From an uncultured Collinsella sp. (GTDB taxonomy: Bacteria > Actinomycetota > Coriobacteriia > Coriobacteriales > Coriobacteriaceae), in the NCBI GenBank assembly GCA_934655755.1, contig CAKUHA010000005.1, positions 22,933 to 86,932 of the forward strand: DNA of 64,000 nt, in the 5' to 3' direction. Position numbers and translations under genes: made by a program. Below are positions 1 to 7,807 of this stretch, piece by piece (position 1 is the stretch's first letter; every line of letters begins with the position of its first letter). The notes beneath the pieces were generated by a model. That model was not told where the DNA came from. It saw only the letters and a program-made list of their open reading frames with translations, and did no database searches.

Positions 1-151
1 GGTTGGGCAGGTAGCCCAGGCGATTGATGGTCTCGTTGATGAGTTTAAGGGTCTCGGGGCGCAGCTTTTCGGGATGGTTGAGCGCGTTGGAAACCGTGCC
101 CAACGAAACCCCGGCCTCGCGCGCGACGTCGCTGATTTTTACCTTTGCCAT
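1..151 (-). CDS. LacI-family transcriptional regulator, N-terminal part (runs off the window)
   Basis: The first 50 residues are visible, starting MAKVKISDVAREAGVSLGTV. This is the canonical LacI/GalR helix-turn-helix (residues ~4-25, motif SDVAREAGVSLGTVSNALN) followed by the start of the hinge region (LRPETLKLINETINRLGYLPN). LacI proteins bind palindromic operators and usually respond to a sugar or nucleoside ligand. The ligand-binding domain lies outside the window, so the effector cannot be judged. The ATG at 149-151 follows an AAAGGGG ribosome-binding site. A promoter is visible just upstream. The gene diverges from glmS. Confidence in the family is very high. Confidence 0.95.
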   Translation of the reverse strand, partial: MAKVKISDVAREAGVSLGTVSNALNHPEKLRPETLKLINETINRLGYLPN

Positions 152-186
152 AGCGGCCCCTTTGATGCGTTTCAAGTACAAGCCAG

Positions 187-217
187 ATTGTAGCATCGCC
201 CGCCCCCGGGGTGTCAA
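187..217 (-). promoter_or_regulatory. Sigma-70-type promoter of the LacI-type gene
   Basis: On the minus strand TTGACA (212-217) is followed after 19 bases by TACAAT (187-192), about 35 bases upstream of the LacI-type start codon. The boxes are near consensus; the spacer is slightly long. Not experimentally shown. Confidence 0.6.
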
Positions 218-283
218 AACCTTCCAATTAGGGACAGGTTTATTTTGGCAGGTTTTATCTGGGGAAACACAGCTGCCAGTTCG

Positions 284-318
284 ACCACCACAATAGGGAC
301 AGGCACCTTTGTGGTGGT
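284..318. repeat. R1 dispersed palindrome, copy 1
   Basis: A hairpin with arms ACCACCACAA and TTGTGGTGGT around a loop containing GGGACAGGCACC. It is the reverse-strand version of the elements at 2745-2783 and 47574-47614. This copy sits in the divergent gap between the LacI-type gene and glmS, so it cannot be a simple terminator for either. Confidence 0.75.
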
Positions 319-346
319 TTTTGCTGTTCCGGCCTTCAATTGTCTT

Positions 347-474
347 GATCTGTAACATCTGGACGGTAAAACCGGCTCTACCTGTTACAGATCGAGACAT
401 AGTGCCGGGGCCGAACTGTAATGTCTCGATCTGTAACACTAAGCCGGTTTATTGCGGCCCAGATGTTACAGATC
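347..474. repeat. 128-bp nested imperfect palindrome upstream of glmS
   Basis: The outer 16-bp arms (347-362 GATCTGTAACATCTGG and 459-474) are perfectly complementary. The middle arms around AACCGGCT (368-377 and 442-451) pair. The inner 17-bp arms (384-400 and 421-437) are perfect, around a 20-base loop. The word GTTACAGATC / GATCTGTAAC therefore occurs four times in alternating orientation. No protein-coding sense is seen. It may be a miniature mobile element, a cruciform or a regulatory RNA. Together with R1 and the glmS promoter it accounts for most of the 152-654 gene-free stretch. Confidence 0.7.
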
Positions 475-519
475 GAGATCTTTTGCCGGGACAGGCAGTC
501 GGCGGACGTGTGTGTATCG

Positions 520-580
520 AGTGGTATCCAAGTTGAGATACCACTTCTGGTATATCAGCTTGCGCTTGCGTGAGTACAAT
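520..580 (+). promoter_or_regulatory. glmS promoter region with GGTATC-type inverted repeats
   Basis: Arms AGTGGTATC (520-528) and GATACCACT (537-545) form a perfect 9-bp inverted repeat. The second arm is also half of ATACCA-cttc-TGGTAT (538-553). An extended -10-like TGAGTACAAT ends at 580; no good -35 is seen. Amino-sugar regulators of the GntR/HutC type (NagR, DasR) bind TGGT..ACCA-like palindromes, so an operator for amino-sugar control of glmS is plausible, but that is inference. No glmS ribozyme-like leader is visible. Confidence 0.45.
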
Positions 581-654
581 ACTCGAACGTTATGCGTCTC
601 AGCGCCCCTTGTGCGTGGACGTTTTGCAGTCTCGCGAACGAAGGGATTTATCCT

Positions 655-2502
655 ATGTGCGGAATCGTCGGCTACACCGGCTCTGATATTGCAAAGAACA
701 TCCTGGTCACGGGTCTTAAGCGTATGGAGTATCGCGGCTATGACTCCTCGGGCGTTGCGCTCGAGGTGGGCGAGGGCGCTGCGGCGCACCTCGACGTCAT
801 TCGCCGCGTGGGTAAAGTTGCGGGTCTGGAGAGCGAGCTTTCCAACGTCGATAGCGACGCCACCTGCGGCATCGGCCACACTCGCTGGGCTACCCACGGC
901 AAGCCCTCCGTCGCCAACGCCCATCCTCACACCAGCTGCGACGGTCGCATCGCCATCGTCCACAACGGCATCATCGAGAACTTCGCCGAGCTGCGCGAAG
1001 AGCTGGAGGGCCGCGGCCATCACTTTAAGAGCGAGACCGATACCGAGGTCTTCGCGCATCTGATCGAAGAGGCTTATGCCGAGACGCACGACCTGATGGC
1101 CTCCGTGCGCGAGGCCTGCACCCACGTGGTGGGCGCCTATGGTCTGGCCGCCGTGTGCGCTGACGAGCCCGGTGTAATCGCCGTTGCCCGTAAGGATTCC
1201 CCGATTGTGGTCGGCGTGGGCGAGACCGGCGCCTACGTCGCTTCCGATGTCATCGCGCTCATCGACGCCACCCGCGACGTCGTGGTGCTCGAGGACGGTC
1301 AGTTTGCCAAGCTTACGCCCGCGGGTGTCGAGTACACCGACGAGGCCGGCAACGTCATCGAGCCCAAGGTCACTCACATCGACTGGGATCTCGACATGGC
1401 CGAAAAGGGCGGCTACCCCGACTTTATGCTCAAGGAGATCCACGAGCAGCCTCGCGTCGTGCGCGATACGCTGGTCGGTCGCATGACGCCTGCCGGCGAG
1501 CTCGACATCGACGAGCTGGGCCTTTCGCTCGAGGAACTCAACGACATCGATCGCGTTTATGTGATCGCCTGCGGCACCAGCTACCATGCCGGCCTCATTG
1601 CTAAGAACCTTATTGAGGGTTGGGCTCGCATCCCGACCGAGGTTGAGGCGGCCAGCGAGTTCCGCTATCGTAACCCCATCATCACGCCGACGACGCTCGT
1701 CGTTGCCGTGTCCCAGTCGGGCGAGACCGCAGACACCCTCGCCGCCATCCGCGACGCGCGCATCAAGGGCGCCAAGGTCTTCGGCATCACCAACGTGGTG
1801 GGCAGCCCCGTGGCGCGCGAGAGCGACGGCGTCATCTACACCAAGGCCAACAAGGAGATCGCGGTCGCCTCGACCAAGAGCTTCATCGGCCAGGTTGTGA
1901 GCCTGACGCTGCTGGCTCTGCTGCTGGCACAGGTCAAGTATCGCCTGACCACCAAGCAGGCTCGTATGCTGTTCCGCGAGCTTTCCGATACCGCCGAGCA
2001 GATCCAGTGGATTCTGGATACGCAGACCGAGGCCGTGCACGAGGCCGCCCTGCTGTGCAGGGACGCGCAATCGGCGCTGTTCGTGGGCCGCGGCATGGGT
2101 GCAGCCATCTCCTACGAGGGCGCGCTTAAGCTCAAGGAGGTCAGCTATCTGCACGCTGAGGCATATGCCGCCGGCGAGATGAAGCATGGCCCCATCGCGC
2201 TGATCGACCCGGGCTTCCCCGTTATCGCCGTGGCCACCAAGAGCGCCACCTACGACAAGACCGTGTCGAACCTTATGGAGTGCAAGGCACGTGGCGCCAA
2301 GGTCATCGTTGTTGCCACCGAGGGCGACGAGGAGATCAACAAGATTGCCGACTGCATCATCCGCGTGCCGGCCGTCCGCGACGTCTTTAGCCCCATCACG
2401 GCGAGCGTCCCGCTGCAGCTGCTCGCCCGCGAGGTCGCCATCCTGCGCGGCTGCGATGTCGACCAGCCCCGCAACCTGGCGAAAAGCGTTACGGTTGAAT
2501 AG
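655..2502 (+). CDS. glmS: Glutamine-fructose-6-phosphate aminotransferase (isomerizing)
   Basis: GlmS makes glucosamine-6-phosphate from fructose-6-phosphate and glutamine, the entry step to UDP-GlcNAc and peptidoglycan. The 615-residue product has the class II glutaminase N terminus MCGIVGYTG, with Cys2 as nucleophile after Met removal, followed by GYDSSGVAL and HTRWATHG. Two SIS domains follow (AACGTSYHAG-like segment at ~305-320, SQSGETADT at ~350), and the C terminus LAKSVTVE is typical of GlmS. Length matches the family (~600-615). The ATG at 655 was chosen because AAGGGA precedes it and Cys2 must be exposed; an in-frame upstream extension exists but lacks these signals. It is monocistronic and is followed by a stepped hairpin and a strong terminator. 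Confidence 0.98.
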   Translation: MCGIVGYTGSDIAKNILVTGLKRMEYRGYDSSGVALEVGEGAAAHLDVIRRVGKVAGLESELSNVDSDATCGIGHTRWATHGKPSVANAHPHTSCDGRIAIVHNGIIENFAELREELEGRGHHFKSETDTEVFAHLIEEAYAETHDLMASVREACTHVVGAYGLAAVCADEPGVIAVARKDSPIVVGVGETGAYVASDVIALIDATRDVVVLEDGQFAKLTPAGVEYTDEAGNVIEPKVTHIDWDLDMAEKGGYPDFMLKEIHEQPRVVRDTLVGRMTPAGELDIDELGLSLEELNDIDRVYVIACGTSYHAGLIAKNLIEGWARIPTEVEAASEFRYRNPIITPTTLVVAVSQSGETADTLAAIRDARIKGAKVFGITNVVGSPVARESDGVIYTKANKEIAVASTKSFIGQVVSLTLLALLLAQVKYRLTTKQARMLFRELSDTAEQIQWILDTQTEAVHEAALLCRDAQSALFVGRGMGAAISYEGALKLKEVSYLHAEAYAAGEMKHGPIALIDPGFPVIAVATKSATYDKTVSNLMECKARGAKVIVVATEGDEEINKIADCIIRVPAVRDVFSPITASVPLQLLAREVAILRGCDVDQPRNLAKSVTVE

Positions 2503-2508
2503 TTCGTT

Positions 2509-2641
2509 CCGTCGTTCTAACGAACGACGGCCTTGCTGACGCTGCGCGGGCTGCATTCACGCCAATCTGACGTTCAATTTCGAGGGCGCGACCAAGAGGT
2601 CAGCGCCCTCTCATTTCACGCCACCTTGGCGCAAATGCAGC
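2509..2641 (+). repeat. Stepped hairpin B1 after glmS
   Basis: A small hairpin (CCGTCGTT/AACGACGG, 2509-2530) is followed by a stepped hairpin. Its outer arms are GCTGCATT (2550-2557) with AATGCAGC (2634-2641). The next arms are GCCAA (2561-2565) with TTGGC (2626-2630). The inner stem is GAGGGCGC (2582-2589) with GCGCCCTC (2603-2610), topped by GACC-aaga-GGTC. The unpaired internal loops lie at 2566-2581 and 2611-2625. The tip and loops resemble those of B2 at 31667-31752, although the stems differ. Confidence 0.7.
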
Positions 2642-2700
2642 TCGCTCGCTGTTGGTGACTGGCATCGAGTTTTCCTTTGTTGGCACGTTCTAACGACCAA

Positions 2701-2736
2701 GGCCCGGCTCCGCATCAGACGGAGCCGGGCCTTTTT
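2701..2736 (+). terminator. Rho-independent terminator downstream of glmS
   Basis: A perfect 12-bp stem GGCCCGGCTCCG / CGGAGCCGGGCC with a 7-base loop is followed directly by TTTTT. It lies 200 bases after the glmS stop, beyond hairpin B1. Confidence 0.9.
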
Positions 2737-2744
2737 GTGCGGAG

Positions 2745-2783
2745 AAACCACCACAAAGGTGCCTGTCCCCTTTGTGGTGGTTT
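2745..2783. repeat. R1 dispersed palindrome, copy 2 (terminator-like)
   Basis: Fifteen-base perfect arms AAACCACCACAAAGG and CCTTTGTGGTGGTTT surround a TGCCTGTCC-type loop. It lies in the convergent gap between glmS and the GntR gene and could terminate transcription from both sides. It is nearly identical to the copy at 47574-47614. Confidence 0.8.
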
Positions 2784-2790
2784 TGGTAGG

Positions 2791-3522
2791 TTAGCGGAGC
2801 TTGCTGGTCTCGAAGTACTCGGGGAACTGGTCAAGGACCTCGGTTTGGTTGCGGAACATCATATGCAGGTGCTTGCTCACCAAAAAGCTCGCCTCGATGG
2901 GATCGCGACCGGCGATGGCGCGGCGGATCTGCTTGTGCTCATTCACGATATCCTGATTGTCCAGAACCTGAGTGGCGGCGCGCAGCCAGCGGAAACGCTC
3001 CAGGTCGGCGTTGGTCGCCTCGAGCCACGACCACACGGTGCTGCGGCATGCAATGCTAAAAATCATGTGATGCATGAGGTTGTCGCTCAAAAAGAAGCCG
3101 ATGCGATCCTCTTCGGCCATGGCCTTTTCCTGCAGCGCGATGGCGCGGTCGAGCTGTTCGATGCCGGCTGACGTAGCGCGGGCGCAGCACTCCACAATCA
3201 CCTGCTTTTCCAAGTGCTCGCGAATGTAGCAAGCACTTTCGGCAAGGGTGAGGTTGATGGGCGAGACGTAGGTGCCGCTCTGGGGCACGGTACGCACCAA
3301 GCCCTCCTGTGCCAGGCGCACCAAGGCCTCGCGCACGGGCGTGCGCCCCATGTCCAAGTCGTCGCAAAGTTGCTTGACGCCCAGCTTTTCGCCCGGCTTG
3401 TAATCCAGGTAGACGATTTTGCGTCGAATGGTGTGATAGGACTGGTCCTGTAGGCTTGTTTCCTGCTCGCCGACGTGCATCGAATCTTCCATAGCGCCTC
3501 GCAACCGTTCTTTCACACTCAT
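2791..3522 (-). CDS. GntR-family regulator, FadR/FCD subfamily
   Basis: A DNA-binding regulator of up to 243 residues. The winged helix-turn-helix at ~25-95 has the GntR signature (KLGVKQLCDDLDMGRTPVRE, then LVRLAQEGLVRTVPQSGTYV). The all-helical FCD effector domain at ~100-235 has the usual D..H...H metal/ligand positions (SDNLMHHMIF, NEHKQIRRAI, SKHLHMMF). FCD regulators typically sense small carboxylates. The gene diverges from the YeiH-type membrane protein, and a perfect GGGTAATTcAATTACCC palindrome lies between them, so it probably controls that gene and itself. The start is uncertain: ATG at 3522 has no clear ribosome-binding site, while ATG at 3492 (residue 11) is preceded by GAGG. 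Confidence 0.9.
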   Translation of the reverse strand: MSVKERLRGAMEDSMHVGEQETSLQDQSYHTIRRKIVYLDYKPGEKLGVKQLCDDLDMGRTPVREALVRLAQEGLVRTVPQSGTYVSPINLTLAESACYIREHLEKQVIVECCARATSAGIEQLDRAIALQEKAMAEEDRIGFFLSDNLMHHMIFSIACRSTVWSWLEATNADLERFRWLRAATQVLDNQDIVNEHKQIRRAIAGRDPIEASFLVSKHLHMMFRNQTEVLDQFPEYFETSKLR

Positions 3523-3562
3523 ATGTCAGTTGTTTATTATGCCGCGAATCAGCCCTCTGTGG

Positions 3563-3579
3563 GGGTAATTCAATTACCC
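3563..3579. promoter_or_regulatory. 17-bp perfect palindrome, candidate GntR operator
   Basis: GGGTAATT-C-AATTACCC lies in the 141-bp divergent gap between the GntR regulator and the YeiH-family gene, 41 bases from the regulator's first ATG and 85 bases from the transporter start. Perfect symmetry and position suggest the operator of the adjacent regulator. This is inference. Confidence 0.5.
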
Positions 3580-3663
3580 GATGGGAACTTTTGCAGCGCT
3601 GTGCCCCGCTCGTTGCCGTATCATAAGCCGTCGCGAACACGAAACCGAAAGAAGGAATCCCCT

Positions 3664-4698
3664 ATGCAATTGGCTGATGCCGCACGCGAGCGCTGGAAAG
3701 GCGTCCTGTTCTGTCTGATTGTCGCCATCCCCGCAACATTGCTCGGCAAGCAGGTCGAGGTGGTCGGCGGGCCGGTATTTGCCATCCTCATCGGCATGGT
3801 TCTGGCGCTTGCCTTTCCCAAGGATCGTCGCGAACCGCTCGCTGCCGGCGTCACCTATACATCTAAAAAGATCTTGCAGTATGCGGTCATCCTGCTTGGC
3901 TTTGGCATGAACCTCTCGCAGATTCTGTCAAAGGGCGCCCAGTCGCTGCCGATTATCGTGGCGACGATCTCGACCTCGCTTGTCATCGCTTTTGTGCTCT
4001 GCCGCGTCATGAAGGTTCCGAGCAAGATTGCGACGCTCGTGGGCGTGGGTTCGTCGATTTGCGGCGGTTCCGCCATTGCTGCGACCGCGCCCGTCATCGA
4101 TGCCGACGATCGCGAAATCGCCCAGGCCATCTCGGTCATCTTTTTGTTTAACGTTATCGCGGCGCTCGTGTTTCCGACGCTCGGCGGTATGCTCGGCCTG
4201 ACCAACGAAGGCTTTGGCCTGTTTGCCGGTACCGCCATCAACGACACCTCGTCCGTAACGGCTGCGGCGAGCGCTTGGGACAGCATGCATCCCGGCGCCA
4301 ATGTGCTTGAGAGCGCCACGGTGGTTAAGCTCACCAGGACGCTGGCCATCATTCCCATCACGCTGGCGCTTGCTTGCTGGCAGATGCGTCTGGCGCGCAA
4401 GGCCGGCGGCAACGCCAAAAACACGTTTTCGTTTAAGCGGGCTTTTCCGATGTTTGTCCTGTTCTTTGTGCTGGCGAGCGTGGTCACTACGGTGTTTCAG
4501 CTTCCCGCGTCCATCACGGCGCCCATCAAGGAGCTGTCGAAGTTCTTTATCGTGATGGCCATGGCGGCTATTGGCTTTAATACCGATATCGTCGAGCTGG
4601 TCAAAAAGGGCGGCAAGCCCATTGCGCTGGGCTTTTGCTGCTGGATTGGCATTGCGTGTATGAGCTTGGGAATGCAGCACGTGCTGGGAATCTGGTAG
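3664..4698 (+). CDS. YeiH/UPF0324-family membrane protein (putative anion exporter)
   Basis: A 344-residue, very hydrophobic protein with about ten predicted membrane segments. The hallmark UPF0324 segment GSSICGGSAIAATAPVIDA is present at ~118-136, with AGTAINDTSSVTAAAS at ~185-200. Family members are annotated as putative sulfate or sulfonate exporters from context in other bacteria; the substrate here is not known. The ATG at 3664 follows AGAAGGA. It is transcribed divergently from a GntR/FCD regulator and appears monocistronic. Confidence 0.9.
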   Translation: MQLADAARERWKGVLFCLIVAIPATLLGKQVEVVGGPVFAILIGMVLALAFPKDRREPLAAGVTYTSKKILQYAVILLGFGMNLSQILSKGAQSLPIIVATISTSLVIAFVLCRVMKVPSKIATLVGVGSSICGGSAIAATAPVIDADDREIAQAISVIFLFNVIAALVFPTLGGMLGLTNEGFGLFAGTAINDTSSVTAAASAWDSMHPGANVLESATVVKLTRTLAIIPITLALACWQMRLARKAGGNAKNTFSFKRAFPMFVLFFVLASVVTTVFQLPASITAPIKELSKFFIVMAMAAIGFNTDIVELVKKGGKPIALGFCCWIGIACMSLGMQHVLGIW

Positions 4699-4752
4699 GC
4701 AAGGCAGGCGATTTGCATGCCGCACGCCGGTGGTCGCGCGCCGACGGTGGAG

Positions 4753-4840
4753 CGATAGGAGCTCTTGCGGGTATGGCTTGTCCGCAGGTTTGTAGGTCCC
4801 GAAGAGCTCTTATCGCCCCGCCAGGATGGCGATGCGGGGC
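4753..4840 (+). terminator. Two consecutive hairpins after the YeiH-family gene
   Basis: CGATAGGAGCTCTT (4753-4766) pairs with AAGAGCTCTTATCG (4802-4815), 13 of 14 positions. It is followed at once by GCCCCGC (4815-4821) pairing with GCGGGGC (4834-4840). No T-tract follows, so intrinsic termination is not assured; an RNA processing or regulatory structure is also possible. No gene is seen in 4699-4967 otherwise. Confidence 0.5.
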
Positions 4841-4967
4841 AACTCATATACTCGCAGGACAGTGCCTTCTGCCCTATAGTGTTTGGTGAGCAATATCGTT
4901 CAATTTTGAAACACATGGCAGAACGGGCGCAAGGCGGCGTGCCGCGTCCGCGGATATGGGGCAAAAC

Positions 4968-6185
4968 ATGGATAGCGATGCCAAGTTGAACATCTTGACC
5001 GAGGCCCTGGCTGCTGCCGGGGCATCAGCGTTAGCGATCGATGAGCACGGGGACATCGCGATCTCGACCATGGATGACGCCCAGCTCGAGCAGGACGTTG
5101 CGGCATTTGTCGCCGAGCGACTGGGGCGCGTGGGCGACGGCGCGCGCTTGGTGATGGGGCATGCGGGGGCGCGCTTGAGTCTCACCGTGCGTCCGGTCGC
5201 CAAGGAATACGGCGAGCTCTGGGTGGTCGTGGTCCGTGAGGTGCGCGGCGCCGTGGCACATGCGGGCATCGAGTGGCTTAACGTCGACGAAGTCGAGGCA
5301 CGCTACGAGTCGAGTGCATATGGCATTGTCGAGGGCGCTGCTGTGGTCGCCGACCCTGTCCGCGAAAGCTATGCGCGCGGCGTCCCTCTTATGCTGGAGG
5401 GCGAGCTGGGCGCCGGCCAGTCCGAGATTGCAAAACGCCTCTATCTGGATGGGCCTTTCGCTGACGGGCCCTTTGTGTCCGTGGCTCTCGACGAGCTCAC
5501 GGACCGCGGCTGGCGCCATTTGCTCAAGAGCTCGGAATCGCCGTTGTTTCAAACGGGGCTGACGCTTTGTATTGGCGGCTGGCACGCCGTTGAGCCTCAG
5601 CGCTTGCGCGAGCTTGTGTCCACGATGACCGACACGGCGCTGGCCGCGCGCTGCCATGTGATGCTGACGGCAAACGATATGCCGGGCGGCGGCGAAAGCG
5701 ATCAAGCTGCTTTTGTGACTGAGCGTTTGGCGTGCGCGGTAAGTGTTGCGCCGGCACTCGCCGAGCAGGGCAGCGTGTCGGAAAAGGTTGCGCGCTACCT
5801 GGGGTATCTGGCAGATATGTTTGAGACAGCGGTGCCTGCCCTGTCGTCTGCGGCAGCCAAAACGCTCGATGCCTATCGATGGCCTCGCAACTATCTACAG
5901 CTGCGCGAGGTTTCGGAACGACTTTATATATTGGTGGGGTCGGGCACGGCGGAGCGAACGGTGGCGGAGGAGGTACTCGCCCAGGAGGACGTTATCAAGA
6001 CCGCGACCTTTGGTGCCCCGACGCTCGAGAGCGATCTGTATATCCTGCGCCCGCTGGCCGATACCGAGCGCGATGTCGCACGGCTGGTCGTAGGCCACCT
6101 TCACGGCAACAGGACCCGCGCTGCCGAAGTGCTGGACATAAGCCGTACGACCCTGTGGCGCCTGCTGAAGGACGACGACCGTTAA
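4968..6185 (+). CDS. Fis-type HTH regulator with a degenerate AAA+ (NtrC-like) module
   Basis: A 405-residue protein with an architecture reminiscent of sigma-54 activators. It has a variable N-terminal region (~1-120) and an AAA+-like region (~125-330). The C-terminal Fis-type helix-turn-helix is HGNRTRAAEVLDISRTTLWR at ~378-400. The Walker A position reads GELGAGQSEIAKR, so the conserved GK is GQ. No GAFTGA loop and no clear Walker B are visible, so ATP-driven sigma-54 remodelling is unlikely. It probably works as a DNA-binding regulator without that activity. ATG 4968 has GGGG upstream; ATG 4956 is four codons earlier and in frame. Targets are unknown. A membrane-protein gene follows. Confidence 0.75.
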   Translation: MDSDAKLNILTEALAAAGASALAIDEHGDIAISTMDDAQLEQDVAAFVAERLGRVGDGARLVMGHAGARLSLTVRPVAKEYGELWVVVVREVRGAVAHAGIEWLNVDEVEARYESSAYGIVEGAAVVADPVRESYARGVPLMLEGELGAGQSEIAKRLYLDGPFADGPFVSVALDELTDRGWRHLLKSSESPLFQTGLTLCIGGWHAVEPQRLRELVSTMTDTALAARCHVMLTANDMPGGGESDQAAFVTERLACAVSVAPALAEQGSVSEKVARYLGYLADMFETAVPALSSAAAKTLDAYRWPRNYLQLREVSERLYILVGSGTAERTVAEEVLAQEDVIKTATFGAPTLESDLYILRPLADTERDVARLVVGHLHGNRTRAAEVLDISRTTLWRLLKDDDR

Positions 6186-6269
6186 GCGAGGTGCCCGTGA
6201 CCGCGTGTGGAACGTGTGCTACAGTCCAAAGCAGCATTGTTTCGATTCTGTTACGGCGTGCGGGGGCGT

Positions 6270-6845
6270 ATGGCTGAGACTTCAAAAACAAATCGGGCTC
6301 GAAAGCCCGCAGCGCCGGTCAACCGTCGCACGACGTCTCGGACGTGGGGAAAAAGCGCTTCGGGGTTTGATGGCTCGTTCAGGCGCACGAAATACGGCTA
6401 TCCTTCGGCAAGCGCTCGCTTGGCCATGCAGGCCGAATCGTCGCTGTGGGGCCGTAAGCGCGTGGTGGGGTCAAAGCTCAAGCACGATGGAACGCTCGGC
6501 TACATTAGTCGTGGCGCTGCTCGGCGAAGTGGGCTCAACCCCGCCGGGTGGCATCGCTATGTTCCGATCGCGGTCGTTGTTGCGGTGATTGTCATCGCGC
6601 TTGCCGCGCTTGGCTACGCCGGCGGCGGGGCCAATCTGGGCGCAATGTTTAAGTCGCCCGAACTCGCGCATGCGGGCGCGGATGTTGTCGAGGGCGCCCA
6701 GGCCCAGATGGGCATAGCACCCCAGCGCGGCATCGTCGCAGCGGCCGCCACCATCGCCGATGCTCAAAAGGACGAGGACGAGCGGGGCGACGACGCCGAA
6801 ACGACCCAGACGAGCGAAGCGGCAACAACTCAATCGTCAAGATAA
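6270..6845 (+). CDS. Hypothetical single-span membrane protein
   Basis: A 191-residue protein of unknown function. Residues ~1-90 are Arg/Lys/Ser-rich and low in hydrophobics. A single membrane helix follows at ~95-117 (PIAVVVAVIVIALAALGY), then a C-terminal tail rich in Ala, Glu, Asp and Thr. The basic N terminus suggests an N-in, C-out orientation. The start MAETSKTNRARK has GGGGG just upstream; a longer in-frame reading from 6207 is possible. It lies 84 bases after the Fis-type regulator. No family is recognised. Confidence 0.6.
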   Translation: MAETSKTNRARKPAAPVNRRTTSRTWGKSASGFDGSFRRTKYGYPSASARLAMQAESSLWGRKRVVGSKLKHDGTLGYISRGAARRSGLNPAGWHRYVPIAVVVAVIVIALAALGYAGGGANLGAMFKSPELAHAGADVVEGAQAQMGIAPQRGIVAAAATIADAQKDEDERGDDAETTQTSEAATTQSSR

Positions 6846-6878
6846 GTTGCGGTGGGGCAGCTAATTTGGGACGGGGCC
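6845..6878. repeat. R3 repeat modules, collapsed copy
   Basis: AGTTGCGGTGG is directly followed by GCAGCTAATTTGGGACGGGG. These are the two modules found together at 19061-19222 and at 49988-50084, here with the intervening sequence missing. The copy overlaps the end of the membrane-protein gene. A separate hairpin, CCGCCGTTC-ggta-GAACGGCGG (~6968-6989), lies next to the stop of the convergent nitroreductase gene. Confidence 0.6.
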
Positions 6879-6994
6879 TTTTTGGCTACCCAAGTGTCGA
6901 ATGCCAACAGTGGCTCATTCGATGTCAGTCGCCAACAGCGAGCGGGCCGCGCAGCGTCAACGGGTCCGCCGTTCGGTAGAACGGCGGAACACAA

Positions 6995-7516
6995 CTACTT
7001 GACGTAGACGACGTTGTCGCGGCGGGGTTTGGCCTCGGGAAGCGTGTCCTCGGCATAGCCCAAGATGCAGTTGCCCACACCGCGCAGGCTGCCGTCGGCG
7101 GGCAGACCCCACTTGGCCAGTAGTTCCAGTCCCTCGGGTGAGTCAAAGACCTCGTGCGCGCGGTGGATCCAGCACGAATCGACACCCAGGGCATACGCCG
7201 CGTTGAGCAGGTTGCCCATGGCGAGCGAGCCGTCTTCCAGGTGCGTGGGCACGCTGCGGTCGACGAGCACCACCACAACGGTCTTGGCTCCGTAGAACGG
7301 ATCGCCCTCGCTGCCCATAACTTGGGCGTTAAGCTGCGAGAGGCGCTCGACGGTCGCGGGGTCGGTGACGGCGACAAAGGTCACCGGCTGGCGCCCCATG
7401 CCGCTCGGCGCGTATTGGCCCGCCTCGATAATGCGGGCGAGCTTTTCGGCCTCGACGGGGCGATCGCTGTATTTGCGGCAGCTGCGGCGGTGGATGAGCG
7501 CTTCGATGGTCTCCAT
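6995..7516 (-). CDS. Nitroreductase-family FMN oxidoreductase
   Basis: A 173-residue flavoprotein of the nitroreductase superfamily, expected to reduce nitro or quinone-like substrates with NAD(P)H as a homodimer. The N-terminal IHRRSCRKYSDRPVE carries the Arg residues that bind FMN phosphate. QYAPSGMGRQPVTFVAV and the C-terminal GVGNCILGYAED are characteristic. The ATG at 7516 is preceded by a perfect AGGAGG; the longer in-frame extension has no such site. It is convergent with the upstream membrane-protein gene. The physiological substrate cannot be told from sequence. Confidence 0.9.
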   Translation of the reverse strand: METIEALIHRRSCRKYSDRPVEAEKLARIIEAGQYAPSGMGRQPVTFVAVTDPATVERLSQLNAQVMGSEGDPFYGAKTVVVVLVDRSVPTHLEDGSLAMGNLLNAAYALGVDSCWIHRAHEVFDSPEGLELLAKWGLPADGSLRGVGNCILGYAEDTLPEAKPRRDNVVYVK

Positions 7517-7664
7517 GGATCCTCCTGACGTTGGTTTCGTTGCATCGTTCTTACCCGCCGAACCAAAACCGTAATCGCACCGGAAATGTGGAAAAATGCG
7601 CTCAGTCAATCGGAATAGTAGGTTTGCATAAAACCGCAGTCAGAATGTGACAAACCGGTGGGGT

Positions 7665-7681
7665 GGTTAAACGTTTTATCC
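7665..7681. promoter_or_regulatory. LacI-operator-like palindrome
   Basis: GGTTAAACGTTTTATCC is nearly symmetric around a central CG, the layout of LacI/GalR-family operators. A second similar word, AACGTTTATC, follows at 7761-7770. Both lie in the 291-bp gap (7517-7807) upstream of the 96-aa gene. No regulator gene is adjacent; the LacI-type gene at the window start is one candidate. Inference only. Confidence 0.35.
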
Positions 7682-7807
7682 CGTCTACCCTGCGGTTTTT
7701 TACCACTTGCCTAAATGATGCACGCATAAGCTCTGATAAAGGTTTTACTAAAGGAGTGCCAACGTTTATCAACGCGCCATGGTGGCGCCGGGCCAGGAGG
7801 TAACATC

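Noticed and set aside
152..654. glmS ribozyme or other riboswitch upstream of glmS
   Set aside because: No glmS ribozyme core or known riboswitch motif is seen; the structure present is a nested palindrome.
5236..6277. Overlapping short frames inside the Fis-type regulator as separate genes
   Set aside because: They lack start signals and lie in the alternative frames of a clear coding sequence.
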